A stretch of 64,000 nt of DNA. Origin: Alphaproteobacteria bacterium (lineage in GTDB: Bacteria > Myxococcota_A > UBA796 > GCA-2862545). The stretch covers positions 1 to 64,000 of the forward strand of contig JACKEQ010000033.1 of assembly GCA_020632885.1 (NCBI GenBank). Direction: 5' to 3'. Shown one piece after another: positions 8,687 through 17,315 of the stretch (the first letter of the stretch is position 1; each line of letters starts with the position of its first letter). The notes under the pieces are model-generated. The model had not been told where the DNA came from. It saw only the letters and a program-made list of their open reading frames with translations, and searched no databases. A program made the translations under genes and the position numbers.

Positions 8687-9531
8687 AGGGCCTCCCGGGT
8701 GTCCGTGACACCGTACTTCCGGCCGTCGAAGGTCAGTCGTCCTGCGGCGACCTGGGCATCGTGGGTGAAGAACAGGCTGCCGCCGCGGGCGTACAGGTCG
8801 CCGAGGAGTGCCGTCTTCTCGTCGATGAGCAGCTCGGGGTAACGGTCGTAGCCCATGGTGATCGGCAGGTGCACCCAGGGGACGCCCGGGATGAGGTCGC
8901 CCGCGAACACCAGCGGCCCGTCGTCCGTCGCGACCTCGGTGAGCAGGAGGCCCGGGGTGTGGCCGTGGGAGACGTGGAAGCGGAACGCGGGGCCGAGCAC
9001 AGCGGCGTCGGTGCCCTCTACGGTGACGATCCGCCCGGAGGCCGCGAGCAGCTCCTGGACGCGCGGGACGAAGCTCGCCCGGTCGCGGGGGTGCGGGTGC
9101 AGGGCGCGCTCCCAGGCCTCCTTCCCCACCACGTACGTGGCGTTCGGGAAGAGCAGGTCGCTCTCGGCACCCTCGGTCCACGGCGTGAGAAGGCCGCCCG
9201 CGTGGTCGAAGTGGAGGTGGGACAGCACGACCCCGTCGATGTCCTCGTGGGACAGGCCGCGGGCCGCGAGGCTGGCGAGCAGCCGGTGCTCCGGCTCGAC
9301 GACCCCGAAGCGCTCGCGCAGGGTGGGCTCGAAGAACGCGCCGATGCCGGTCTCGAAGAGGATGCGGCGCCCGTCCACCTCCACGAGCAGGGCCCGGCAG
9401 GCGAGGGGGATGCGGTTCTGCGCGTCGGGCGTGATCCAGCGGGTCCACAGCGCCTTCGGCACGTTGCCGAACATGGCGCCCCCGTCGAGGCGCTGGGTGT
9501 TGCCCTCCAGGCTGGCGACGGTCAGACCCAT
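8683..9531 (-). CDS. MBL-fold metallo-hydrolase
   Basis: A 282-residue protein with the dinuclear zinc motif HLHFDHAGG, a later VSHGHTPG histidine, AGDLIPG aspartate and FTHDAQ. The order matches lactonase-like and YtnP-like MBL enzymes. Cytoplasmic, no leader. It overlaps the upstream serine hydrolase gene by 10 nt and the downstream LD-carboxypeptidase by 4 nt, so all three are one operon. The substrate is unknown; a lactone or wall-derived metabolite is possible. Confidence 0.85.
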   Translation of the reverse strand: MGLTVASLEGNTQRLDGGAMFGNVPKALWTRWITPDAQNRIPLACRALLVEVDGRRILFETGIGAFFEPTLRERFGVVEPEHRLLASLAARGLSHEDIDGVVLSHLHFDHAGGLLTPWTEGAESDLLFPNATYVVGKEAWERALHPHPRDRASFVPRVQELLAASGRIVTVEGTDAAVLGPAFRFHVSHGHTPGLLLTEVATDDGPLVFAGDLIPGVPWVHLPITMGYDRYPELLIDEKTALLGDLYARGGSLFFTHDAQVAAGRLTFDGRKYGVTDTREAL

Positions 9532-10574
9532 CCGAGCGCCTCCGCCACGGCGTCGTGCACGACGGGACGGAGCTGCCGGATGGGCTCCTTGTCGTCCACC
9601 GGGTGCACGCGGTTGGTGAGGAGGGCCACGACGGTCTCCCGAGACGGCGACATCCAGATCGAGGTGCCGGTGTAGCCGAGGTGCCCGACCCCGTCGGCGG
9701 GCCAGTGCTGGCCGGTGCTCGTGTAGCCGCCGGTGCTCACACCGTCCCAGCCGCCCTTGTGGCTCCCGACGCCCTCGAGGGACCAGAGCCGCGCGAGGGT
9801 GCGCCCCGGCAGTCCCGAGAAGGCGGGGTCTCCGGCGGCGGCGCGCATGAACGCCTCGCCGAGCTGGGCGACGGCGCGCGCGGTGCCGAACAGGCCGGCG
9901 TGGGTGGACACGCCACCGAGGCTCGCGCAGTTGAGGTCGTGCACGATGCCCTCCACACCGACCTGCCGGTAGGGGCAGGGCCACTCGGTGGCGGCCGCGA
10001 GGGGCCAGCTCCAGCGGAGGTCCGCCACGCGCGAGGGCACGGTGACCCGGTCGTGGAAGAGCTGCGCGAAGGGCTCGCCCCCGACGCGCTCGGCGAGGAT
10101 CAGGAGCCAGAGGAACCCGATGTCGCTGTACGTGTGCCGGGTGCCGGGCTCGACCTCCACGGGGCTGGCGAGCACCTGCTCGAACACCCGCTGCCGGGCG
10201 AGGGCCGTACCGAACGACGCCCCGCCGGTCTGCTCGTAGAACCGGTTCCAGGCGGCGAGCCCGCTGCTGTGCTGGAGGAGGTGGAGGACGGTGACGCGGG
10301 GGTCCACGGGCCCGAGGTGCTCGGCGACCGGCGTGTCGAGGGCCAGCGCGCCCTCCTCGACGAGGCTCGCGACGACCGCGGTGCCCGCGAGCACCTTGGT
10401 GACGCTGGCGAGGTCGTACGGCTGGTCGTCGAGGGCCGGACGTGGCGGGTCGAGCCGCGCCATCCCGGTGGTGTGGTGGAAGACCTCGACGCCACCGACG
10501 CGGAGGGCGAGGCTGGCGGAGGGCACGACACCGTTGCGCACGGCGTCGTCGAGGACGGCTCGTAGGTTCTGCAT
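9522..10574 (-). CDS. Serine hydrolase, class C beta-lactamase/esterase fold
   Basis: A 350-residue protein with the SxxK motif SVTK near residue 58, a Tyr motif YSDIG, and C-terminal GHLGYTGTS in the position of the KTG-like strand motif. Such proteins act as D-amino-acid peptidases, esterases or beta-lactamases. There is no signal peptide, so it works in the cytoplasm unless exported otherwise. Together with LdcA and the MBL protein it suggests processing of wall peptides (inference). The -10-like element at 10581-10586 lies only about 7 nt before ATG 10574, so the mRNA may be leaderless. Confidence 0.85.
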   Translation of the reverse strand: MQNLRAVLDDAVRNGVVPSASLALRVGGVEVFHHTTGMARLDPPRPALDDQPYDLASVTKVLAGTAVVASLVEEGALALDTPVAEHLGPVDPRVTVLHLLQHSSGLAAWNRFYEQTGGASFGTALARQRVFEQVLASPVEVEPGTRHTYSDIGFLWLLILAERVGGEPFAQLFHDRVTVPSRVADLRWSWPLAAATEWPCPYRQVGVEGIVHDLNCASLGGVSTHAGLFGTARAVAQLGEAFMRAAAGDPAFSGLPGRTLARLWSLEGVGSHKGGWDGVSTGGYTSTGQHWPADGVGHLGYTGTSIWMSPSRETVVALLTNRVHPVDDKEPIRQLRPVVHDAVAEALGWV

Positions 10575-10580
10575 GTCCGC

Positions 10581-10586
10581 ACGCTA
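10581..10586 (-). promoter_or_regulatory. Candidate -10 of the wall-recycling operon
   Basis: On the minus strand this reads TAGCGT, fitting the TAnnnT pattern. It ends 7 nt before the ATG at 10574, so the transcript would begin at or near the start codon. Confidence 0.35.
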
Positions 10587-10600
10587 TCCCGACCGGGATA
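10585..10600. promoter_or_regulatory. Perfect inverted repeat between divergent genes, possible operator
   Basis: TATCCCG-AC-CGGGATA is a perfect 7+7 palindrome with a 2-nt centre. It lies in the 46-bp gap between the serine hydrolase operon (-) and the HU-like gene (+), partly over the minus-strand -10. Position and symmetry fit an operator for a dimeric regulator; no regulator is identified. Confidence 0.4.
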
Positions 10601-10620
10601 CCCGGGGGCGTGGAGGTCGG

Positions 10621-11001
10621 ATGGAGACGCCCTGGGCGGCATCGGTGATCGCGGAGCTCGCGGCGGGGCGGGCCGTGGAGGTCCCCGGCGTGGGCGAGTT
10701 CTCCTGGGTCCAGGGACATTCGGCCCAGCGGGTCGTGCAGGCCGTGCATTTCCGCTCGAGCCCAGAGCTCTCGGCGCAGGTGCGCGGCGACGGCCCCCTG
10801 GAGGGGTTCGCGGCGGCGCTCCGCGACGATCGGCGGGTGGTGGTCGAGGGCCTCGGCACGTTCGAGGTCCGCGAGCGTCGCGGGGGGCCGCAGACCTTCA
10901 CGCGCCTCCCGGTCCTGCTCCGGTTCCTGGACCCCTCCATCGCCCCGCCGCCGCCCATGGAGTCCGTGCGGCTCGGGGGTTCGGACACGGGCGGCTGGTA
11001 G
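10621..11001 (+). CDS. Small HU/IHF-like protein with two beta-arm-like halves
   Basis: A 126-residue protein, not a standard HU. Residues about 12-50 contain VEVPGVGEFSWV and residues about 68-110 contain VVVEGLGTFEVRERRGG. Both resemble the segment of HU proteins that reads GFGTFxVRER before the DNA-binding arm. The two halves align with each other, suggesting an internal duplication, but the basic NPxTG arm tip is not evident. The C-terminus is proline-rich and disordered. DNA binding is therefore a guess. It diverges from the wall-recycling operon across a palindrome. Confidence 0.6.
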   Translation: METPWAASVIAELAAGRAVEVPGVGEFSWVQGHSAQRVVQAVHFRSSPELSAQVRGDGPLEGFAAALRDDRRVVVEGLGTFEVRERRGGPQTFTRLPVLLRFLDPSIAPPPPMESVRLGGSDTGGW

Positions 11002-11051
11002 CGGGCGCCGCGCCGACGGCAACGGGTTACGCAGGCGGGTCTGGAGGCGAG

Positions 11052-12017
11052 ATGTCCAATCCGGGACCCCGCTGGTTCGAGCAGCGCAAGGACTTCGTGA
11101 CCAAGCCCCGGCCCATCGAGGCGCCGGCGGACACCCCCGATCTCCTCACGCGCTGTCCTTCCTGCAGCCAGCCCGTGTTCAAGGAGCAGCTGGAGCTGAA
11201 CCACGAGGTCTGCCCGGGCTGCGACCACCACTTCCGGATGGACGCTCCGGCCCGTCTGGCGCTGATCTGCGACGCGGACACCATGGAGTTCCACGACGAG
11301 GGCCTCGGCTCCATCGACATGCTCGGGTTCGTGGACTCCCAGCCGTACCCGCGTCGGCTCGCGGCCGCGCGCAAGAAGACCGGCCGGATGGACGCGTTCA
11401 TCTCGTGCACCGCGGACGTCGGCGGGGTCACCTGCGAGGTGGGCTGCTTCGACTTCCGGTTCATGGGCGGCTCCATGGGTGCTGTGGTCGGTGAGCACGT
11501 CACGCGCGTGTTCGAGCGGGCCCTGAAGCACGGCCGTCCCGCCATCGTCGTCAGCGCCAGCGGCGGCGCGCGCATGCAGGAGGGCGTCATCTCCCTCATG
11601 CAGATGGCGAAGACCTGCGCTGCCCTCGCGCGCCTGCAGGACGCCGGCCTCCCGTACATCAGCGTGCTCACGCACCCCACCACGGGCGGCGTGGCCGCGT
11701 CGTTCTCGATGCTCGGCGACCTGATCATCGCGGAGCCCGAGGCCCTGATCGGCTTCGCGGGCGCGCGCGTCATCGAGCAGACCATCGGCGAGAGCCTGCC
11801 CGAAGGCTTCCAGACCTCCGAGTACCTGCTGGATCACGGCATGGTCGACGCGATCGTGAGCCGCGGTCAGCTCCGCGGCACGCTCATCCGGCTGCTGCGT
11901 CAGTTCCTCGCCCTGCCGAGCCTGGAGGCGGACGATCCGCTGGTCTCCCGGTCCGAGGCTGCCAGGAATCACGCCCAGAAGCCGCAGTCCACCCCCGATC
12001 TCGTCAAGCCCGAGTGA
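11052..12017 (+). CDS. accD: Acetyl-CoA carboxylase carboxyltransferase subunit beta
   Basis: A 321-residue protein, the typical AccD length, that transfers carboxyl from biotin to acetyl-CoA in the first step of fatty acid synthesis, together with AccA. The N-terminal zinc ribbon has CPSC and CPGC pairs (residues about 37-59). The crotonase-fold core has the conserved GGSMGAVVGEH, SASGGARMQEG and THPTTGGVAASF blocks. Its stop overlaps folC by 4 nt, the common accD-folC arrangement. Confidence 0.96.
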   Translation: MSNPGPRWFEQRKDFVTKPRPIEAPADTPDLLTRCPSCSQPVFKEQLELNHEVCPGCDHHFRMDAPARLALICDADTMEFHDEGLGSIDMLGFVDSQPYPRRLAAARKKTGRMDAFISCTADVGGVTCEVGCFDFRFMGGSMGAVVGEHVTRVFERALKHGRPAIVVSASGGARMQEGVISLMQMAKTCAALARLQDAGLPYISVLTHPTTGGVAASFSMLGDLIIAEPEALIGFAGARVIEQTIGESLPEGFQTSEYLLDHGMVDAIVSRGQLRGTLIRLLRQFLALPSLEADDPLVSRSEAARNHAQKPQSTPDLVKPE

Positions 12018-13336
12018 TCACGCACCCCGTCCTCTCCCGGCTCGCCATGACCGGGATCCGGCTGGGGCTCGACCGCGTGCGGGAGTTCCTGACGGTCCTC
12101 GGTGAGCCGCACCTGAAGTACGGCGTCGTGCACGTCGGCGGCACGAACGGCAAGGGCAGCACGGTGGCCATGGTGGCCCGGTCGCTCCAGGCCGCGGGCT
12201 ACCGCGTGGGGGCCAACCACTCGCCGCACACCTCCGAGGTCAACGAGCGCATCGTGATCGACGGTGCGCCCATCGACGACGCGTTCTTGAGCGCGTGCAT
12301 CGGGGAGGTCGAGCGGGCCCGCGACGCCTGGGCGCTCACGGCTGGCATCGACGGCGAGCCACTGACGTACTTCGAGTTCATCACCTGCGTCGCGTTCGTC
12401 GCGTTCGCCCGCGCTGGCGTGGACATGGCGGTGATCGAGGTCGGGCTGGGCGGGCGTCTCGACGCCACGAACGTCGTGCAGCCCGTGGTCACGGCGGTCG
12501 CGAGCGTGTCGTTCGACCACATGGACGTCCTCGGCGACACCCTGGCGGCCATCGCGGGCGAGAAGGCCGGCATCTTCAAGAAGGGTGTCCCCGCCGTCAT
12601 CGGGCCCATGGAGCCGTCCGCGAACGAGGTGTTCGTCCGGCATGCCCGTGTGCTCGGCGTCGACCTCTGGAAGCCGGGCAGCGACCTCCGCCGTGCGCGG
12701 TCGGGGGAGGGCTGGGATCTGTCGACCCCCGACGGCGACCTGCACGTGGTCCTCGGGCTCCAGGGCGAGCACCAGGGGGCCAACGCGTCCGTGGCGCTCG
12801 GTATCCTCCACCTCCTGCGTCGCCAGGGCTTCCCGGTGCCCGACGAGGCCATCGTGGAGGGCTTCCGCGCGGCCTGGATGCCGGGCCGTCTCGAGGAGCC
12901 GTTGCCGGGTCTGCTGGTGGACGGCGCACACAACGAGGCGGGCGCGCTGGCCCTGGCGCGCTTCCTCGCGAAGCGTCCGCGGCCGGAGGTCCGGATCCTG
13001 CTCTGGGGCATGGGCGAGGGCCGCGACCCGCTGTCGATCGTGGCCCCGATCCTGCCGCACGTCGACGAGCTCGTCACGACGCGCTGCGCGCATCCCAAGG
13101 CCCGCGACCCCTACGACCTCGCCGTGCTGCTGCAGGACGCCGAGGTGGTGCTCTCCGCGGGCGGGCCCGTCGAAGAGACCCTGCCCGAGGTGTGGTGGGA
13201 GGCGGACGAGGTGGTGGTCGCCGGTAGCCTCTACCTGGCGGGCGCCGTGCGCGATCTCGTGGCCTCGGGTGCCCTCGACGAGGAGCCGGCCCCCGCGGAC
13301 GACGAAGAGGGCCTCGAGCCCGACGACGAGCCGTAG
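12014..13336 (+). CDS. folC: Folylpolyglutamate synthase / dihydrofolate synthase
   Basis: A 440-residue Mur-ligase-family enzyme that adds glutamate to dihydropteroate and folates. The P-loop HVGGTNGKGST is near residue 43. Further blocks are the HTSEVNERI region, GLGGRLDATN, DHMDVLGDTLAAI and LLVDGAHNE at the start of the C-terminal domain. Start GTG 12014 is embedded in the accD stop. The last 25 residues are acidic and unusual for the family. Converges with holB with a 3-nt gap. Confidence 0.95.
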   Translation: MITHPVLSRLAMTGIRLGLDRVREFLTVLGEPHLKYGVVHVGGTNGKGSTVAMVARSLQAAGYRVGANHSPHTSEVNERIVIDGAPIDDAFLSACIGEVERARDAWALTAGIDGEPLTYFEFITCVAFVAFARAGVDMAVIEVGLGGRLDATNVVQPVVTAVASVSFDHMDVLGDTLAAIAGEKAGIFKKGVPAVIGPMEPSANEVFVRHARVLGVDLWKPGSDLRRARSGEGWDLSTPDGDLHVVLGLQGEHQGANASVALGILHLLRRQGFPVPDEAIVEGFRAAWMPGRLEEPLPGLLVDGAHNEAGALALARFLAKRPRPEVRILLWGMGEGRDPLSIVAPILPHVDELVTTRCAHPKARDPYDLAVLLQDAEVVLSAGGPVEETLPEVWWEADEVVVAGSLYLAGAVRDLVASGALDEEPAPADDEEGLEPDDEP

Positions 13337-13339
13337 GGA

Positions 13340-14335
13340 TCAGACGCCGAGCTCTGCCCGCAGGGTCGCGAAGAACGCGTCGATGACGAGGCGGCCGTTG
13401 GCCTGCACGGCGAGCTGCTCGCGCGCGACGTCCAGGGCCTGTGCGACCCGCTGGATGCCGGATGGGTAGAGGCGCGCGGACCACGCGGCGACGACGTCCG
13501 GTGCGTCCTGGTTGAGGAGCGGGAGACCCGAGCCGCTGCCGTGGATGGAGGCGTCCCGGAGGAGCTCCTCGACCACCGCGAACCAGGCGTCCACCGTCGA
13601 GCTCCAGTCGGTCTTCGCCTTCTTCTTCAGCGCGTCCTCGGTGACCTTGAAGGCGACGGGGAGCGGCTCGGAGGTGATGCGGACGAGCGTGGAGCGGGCG
13701 TCCCGACGGGCCTCGAGGCCTCCCGTGGCCAGAGCCAGCGCGCGCCCCGGGCACCCCAGCGCCGCGCGGGCCGCGACGGACGCGTCGGAGAGGCCCTGTG
13801 CGGCCAGCCATCCCTCGATCGCACCGGTGTCGACGGCCCCGAACCGGACCCGCTGGCAACGGGAGACGATCGTGGGCAGCAGGCTGCTGGCGGAGGACAC
13901 CACGAGCACGAAGCCCGTGCCGTCGGTCGGCTCCTCCAGGGTCTTCAGGAGGGCGTTCGCCGCGGGCTCCATCATGGCGTCCGCGGGGTCCACCACGATG
14001 AAGCGGCGCGCGCTGTCGTAGCGGTGGTAGCCCGCCTTGCGGATGACCTCGCGCACGGCGTCGACCGCGATCGTCTGGGTCGCCCGCGTGGGGTCGGGTG
14101 ACAGCACGATCACGTCGGGGTGCGTGCCTGCAGCGATCTGCACGCAGCGGGAGCACGTCCCGCACGGGCGGTTCGCCGAGGTGCAGTTCACGTACTGCGC
14201 GAGCCACATCGCGACCCGGCGCTTGCCGAGCCCCGGTGGGCCCTCGAAGAGGTACGCGTGGTGAAGGGTGTCGGCGTCGGCCGACCGAGCGAGCTGCTCC
14301 CGGATCCGTTCGTGGCCGAGGAGCGGCGCGCTCAC
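13340..14335 (-). CDS. holB: DNA polymerase III delta-prime subunit
   Basis: A 331-residue clamp-loader subunit. Visible are the P-loop GPPGLGKRR, the four zinc-ligand cysteines spanning NCTSANRPCGTCSRC, the KTLEEPT block and the SRCQRVRF sensor. The C-terminal collar helices follow. It starts at GTG 14335, inside the stop of the small basic gene upstream (4-nt overlap). The modified Walker A (GKRR rather than GKT/S) is common in delta-prime, which does not hydrolyse ATP. Confidence 0.93.
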   Translation of the reverse strand: MSAPLLGHERIREQLARSADADTLHHAYLFEGPPGLGKRRVAMWLAQYVNCTSANRPCGTCSRCVQIAAGTHPDVIVLSPDPTRATQTIAVDAVREVIRKAGYHRYDSARRFIVVDPADAMMEPAANALLKTLEEPTDGTGFVLVVSSASSLLPTIVSRCQRVRFGAVDTGAIEGWLAAQGLSDASVAARAALGCPGRALALATGGLEARRDARSTLVRITSEPLPVAFKVTEDALKKKAKTDWSSTVDAWFAVVEELLRDASIHGSGSGLPLLNQDAPDVVAAWSARLYPSGIQRVAQALDVAREQLAVQANGRLVIDAFFATLRAELGV

Positions 14336-14499
14336 TTGCCCTTCAGCTGCTCCTTGGGCGCGTTCGCCACCGCCTCGGGCGAGTGGATGTCGAACGCCGG
14401 CGTGGTGCCGTTCTTGTTGGCCGCAGCCTTGCGGGCCACGCCCATCTTCTTGCGGCGGAGCTTGCGACGGAACTTGGTGATCTTGGTGAGGGTGGCCAT
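14332..14499 (-). CDS. Small basic protein of 55 residues
   Basis: Reads MATLTKITKFRRKLRRKKMG and then a short tail containing NGTTPAFDIHSPE, ending LKGK. The N-terminal half is very basic (about 10 Lys/Arg in 24 residues), as in ribosomal or nucleic-acid-binding proteins; the tail is neutral. The stop overlaps holB by 4 nt, so the pair is co-translated. The gene is too short for most automated calls. Not recognised as a named family; a ribosome- or DNA-binding role is inference from charge alone. Confidence 0.65.
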   Translation of the reverse strand: MATLTKITKFRRKLRRKKMGVARKAAANKNGTTPAFDIHSPEAVANAPKEQLKGK

Positions 14500-14600
14500 G
14501 GGAGCGCTTCCGTGGGAAGAGATGAGGGCTGGCGGGTGCCGATGAATCGCTGCAAGCTAGCCGCACGGGGCGGGCCCGTCAAACCCGCAGGAGGCCAACC

Positions 14601-15386
14601 ATGATCGTGCTCGCGCTGCTCTCGCTCACCGGATGTGACGCCTTCCAGAAGGCGAAGGGGACCCTCGAGGGGGTGCTCGAGCCGGTGGTGGTGGAGGGGA
14701 TCGTCCTGGGGATCGAGGCGCCCCAGGGAGCCGGTGCGGACACGATCTTCTCGGGGTCCGACTACCAGGCGGGCACGTCGGTCACCGTGTTCCTGGCGGA
14801 CGCCAAGGAGGTCGACGAGATCGAGAACGCGCCGATCGAGGGTGCTGATGTCACGATGACGGATCAGGGGGCCCCCGTGGACATCCCGGAGCTCGGCGAC
14901 GGCGGCTATGCGCTGGCGCCCGGCCAGCAGCTCCCGTACGCAGCGGAGTCCACGTGGACGCTCTCGGTGTCGCGCACCTCGGGCGACGAGACCTCGGTGA
15001 GCACGGCCACCCTGCTTCTCCCGCCGGATCACGACTTCGCGGACCAGATCCCCGCACAGCACGACCTGAACGTGGCGATCGACATCGACTTCACGGGTCT
15101 GGGCTACGACACCGCGCTGATCGTGGTGCTCGACGAGGACGGTGTGGCGTACTCGAACGAGCCGAGCACGATCCGCGAGCTGTACGACTTCACGCACGGC
15201 AACGGCGACCTCGGGGTGGTGACCGTGCCGGCCGACATCTTCGATGCGCAGAGCCTCTACCTGGTCGGGGTGGCGGGGATGACGAACACCCGGGCCGCCG
15301 ACCTCGACGAGGCGAACACCGCACTCTCCACGGTCATGATGGGCAAGATGCGCTTCTACGCGGTGAGCACCGTCGTCCTGCCCTGA
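14601..15386 (+). CDS. Lipoprotein of unknown function
   Basis: A 261-residue protein starting MIVLALLSLTGCD with a lipobox (LTGC) and a good AGGAGG ribosome site about 7 nt before the ATG. The mature part is acidic and beta-rich, including an Ig/carbohydrate-module-like stretch around residues 85-150, but no family was recognised. It is divergent from the holB pair. Confidence 0.75.
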   Translation: MIVLALLSLTGCDAFQKAKGTLEGVLEPVVVEGIVLGIEAPQGAGADTIFSGSDYQAGTSVTVFLADAKEVDEIENAPIEGADVTMTDQGAPVDIPELGDGGYALAPGQQLPYAAESTWTLSVSRTSGDETSVSTATLLLPPDHDFADQIPAQHDLNVAIDIDFTGLGYDTALIVVLDEDGVAYSNEPSTIRELYDFTHGNGDLGVVTVPADIFDAQSLYLVGVAGMTNTRAADLDEANTALSTVMMGKMRFYAVSTVVLP

Positions 15387-15418
15387 CCCATGGGGTCCGG
15401 CAGGCCGCTCCGCGGTGC

Positions 15419-15817
15419 TCACTCCACGGGGTAGCCCGCGGCCTGCCACGCCAACGTGCCGCCCTGGACGTTCACGGTGCGCACGCCCTGGCCGTTCAGC
15501 AGGCTGGCAGCCCGCGCGGACCGGGAGCCCGAGCGGCACACGAGCCACACCTCCTGGTCGCCCTTCAGCTCGTCCGCGTGGGACCCGATCGTGTCGAGGG
15601 GGATGTTCTTCGCCCCGGGCACGTGGCCCTCGGCGTACTCGCCGGGCGTGCGCACGTCGATCAGCACGGGCTTCTCGGCGGCCTTCAGTGCGTCGTGCAG
15701 CGCGCCGACGTCCACATCGCGGTGGCTCGCCTGGCTGGCGGCGTGGGTGGGGTCGCCGGCGCGCACGTCCTGGGCGCAGGCGGTGAGCGTGAGGGCGACG
15801 AACAGGGCACGGATCAT
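15419..15817 (-). CDS. Rhodanese-domain lipoprotein
   Basis: A 132-residue protein with leader MIRALFVALTLTAC (lipobox) followed by a single rhodanese domain. LIDVRTPGEYAEGHVPGA and the active-site loop VCRSGSRSA, with its catalytic Cys, are intact. Single-domain periplasmic rhodaneses transfer sulfane sulfur or act in thiol stress; the acceptor is unknown. AGGAGG lies just upstream of ATG 15817. Confidence 0.88.
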   Translation of the reverse strand: MIRALFVALTLTACAQDVRAGDPTHAASQASHRDVDVGALHDALKAAEKPVLIDVRTPGEYAEGHVPGAKNIPLDTIGSHADELKGDQEVWLVCRSGSRSARAASLLNGQGVRTVNVQGGTLAWQAAGYPVE

Positions 15818-15930
15818 GGTGACCTCCTGGTCGCTGGTAGAGCAAGTCCCGTGCCGGGCTCCACTGGCCCTGGGCGGGGACTTCGTCTCGTTCTGGGTCG
15901 CTCGGGCCGACCTTCCTGAACGGATTCGAC

Positions 15931-16473
15931 CTACCGCTGCGCCCAGAGCGCGAGCAGGATCCCGAGAACCACGGCGATCACGGCTGCACCGAGCCCCACG
16001 TGGCCCGTGCCCCGACGCACGACCGCCACGAGGGGCCGCAGCCAGCGGGTGACCGGCGATCCGCGGCGCTGAGCGTCGCGGTAGCGTTCGACGACGTGCT
16101 CGGGCAGCCCGGACGCCAGGGCCCCGCGCACCAGCCGGTCCGCGTACCGGCCGCTCGGGAGGCCCTCTGCGGCGCGGTGGGCGGGGTCGAGCACCAGGGC
16201 AGTGGCCTCGTGGTGGGCGCCGTCGGCCCAGACCAGGACGAGAGCCTCGGTGTAGCCGTCCTCGTGGGCGATGACGGCGCGCCAGTGGTCCTCCTCGAGC
16301 TCGAGGAGCACCCCGTGGGCCTCCTCGCCCGGTGCCGGCTCCAGCGCGAGGAAGCGCGGCTCGAGCCACGGTAGGCCGGTGGCGGTGAAGCGGGTGGCGT
16401 GGTCGCGGAGCACGGCCGGTCGGCCCACCAGGCCGTCCATCAGCGCTCCGTAGACGAACGCCTTCCGACTCAA
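15931..16473 (-). CDS. Gamma-glutamylcyclotransferase-like protein with a C-terminal membrane helix
   Basis: A 180-residue protein. The N-terminal FVYGALMDG is the GGCT-fold YGxL motif, and the DGYTEALVLVWADG block fits the same fold. Residues about 155-176 form one hydrophobic helix, so it is probably tail-anchored. Start is TTG 16473, overlapping the dam stop by 4 nt (TTGA). GGCT proteins cyclise gamma-glutamyl dipeptides; activity here is unproven. Confidence 0.7.
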   Translation of the reverse strand: MSRKAFVYGALMDGLVGRPAVLRDHATRFTATGLPWLEPRFLALEPAPGEEAHGVLLELEEDHWRAVIAHEDGYTEALVLVWADGAHHEATALVLDPAHRAAEGLPSGRYADRLVRGALASGLPEHVVERYRDAQRRGSPVTRWLRPLVAVVRRGTGHVGLGAAVIAVVLGILLALWAQR

Positions 16474-17315
16474 CCCTGGATGGGCCCGATGGCGGCGATC
16501 ACTTCGCTGACCGGCCGGCGGGCGGCGCCCTTGCGGGAGATCGCGCGGCTCACCATCGGTCGCTCGACGTGCCGGAACCCCTCGTGCAACGGGTAGATGT
16601 CCTGGCGAACGTGGGGCGTGTCGTGGTTCGAGAGCACCACCTTCGCGCCGCGCACCGCGGCCTCGCGGGCCGTGATGGCGAGGGCGCGCTGCTCGCGGGG
16701 ACCGAACGGCGAGCGGGAGTACGACGTGAAGCTCGCGGTGGACGAGAGCGGCACGTAGGGCGGGTCGCAGTAGACCTGATCGCCCTTCCCGGCCCTGGCG
16801 ATGGCCGCGCGGAAGTCCGTGGAGAGCAGGGTCACGCCCTTCAGGAGCCCGGAGACCCCCCGAAGGTGCGCTTCGTCGGGGAGGGACAGGCGGGTGTAGC
16901 GGCCGACGGGAACGTTGAGCTCACCCTTGCGGTTCTCGCGGTACAGGCCGTTGAAGCCGGCCCGGTTGAGCCAGATGAAGCGGGCGGCGTGCGCGGGACC
17001 CGTGTGCGGTCCTGCGTTGAAGCGGTCGCGGACCTCGTAGTACCGCTCGCGCCAGTCGGCGTCGGGGAGGAGGGAGAGCTCGTGCAGCACACCGTCCACA
17101 TCGTCCCGGACGGCTTCGTGGAGCGCGATGAGCTTGGCGTTGACGTCGGAGAGGACGACCTCGCCGACGGTGCCGCGGTGCAGGCGGTAGAGCGCCACGG
17201 CGCCCGCCCCCGCGAAGGGCTCGATGTAGGTACCCACGGCGGGGTTCTCGAACGCAGCACAGATCTTCGGAGCCAGGCGGGCCTTGCCGCCTGCCCACTT
17301 CAGGAAGGGCTTCAT
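16470..17315 (-). CDS. dam: DNA adenine methyltransferase, Dam family
   Basis: A 281-residue amino-methyltransferase. The N-terminal FLKWAGGKARL is the Dam opening motif, FAGAGAVALY is the SAM-binding FxGxG, and CDPPYVPL is the catalytic DPPY. The target is probably GATC by family, but no restriction partner is nearby, so it looks like an orphan regulatory or repair methylase. The start at ATG 17315 has no Shine-Dalgarno; the mRNA leader is almost all C and T because the opposite strand is a G-tract array. Confidence 0.9.
   Translation of the reverse strand: MKPFLKWAGGKARLAPKICAAFENPAVGTYIEPFAGAGAVALYRLHRGTVGEVVLSDVNAKLIALHEAVRDDVDGVLHELSLLPDADWRERYYEVRDRFNAGPHTGPAHAARFIWLNRAGFNGLYRENRKGELNVPVGRYTRLSLPDEAHLRGVSGLLKGVTLLSTDFRAAIARAGKGDQVYCDPPYVPLSSTASFTSYSRSPFGPREQRALAITAREAAVRGAKVVLSNHDTPHVRQDIYPLHEGFRHVERPMVSRAISRKGAARRPVSEVIAAIGPIQG

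Noticed and set aside
15385..15397. GACCC-ATG-GGGTC hairpin between the converging lipoprotein and rhodanese genes
   Set aside because: Only five base pairs and no T-run; too weak to call a terminator.
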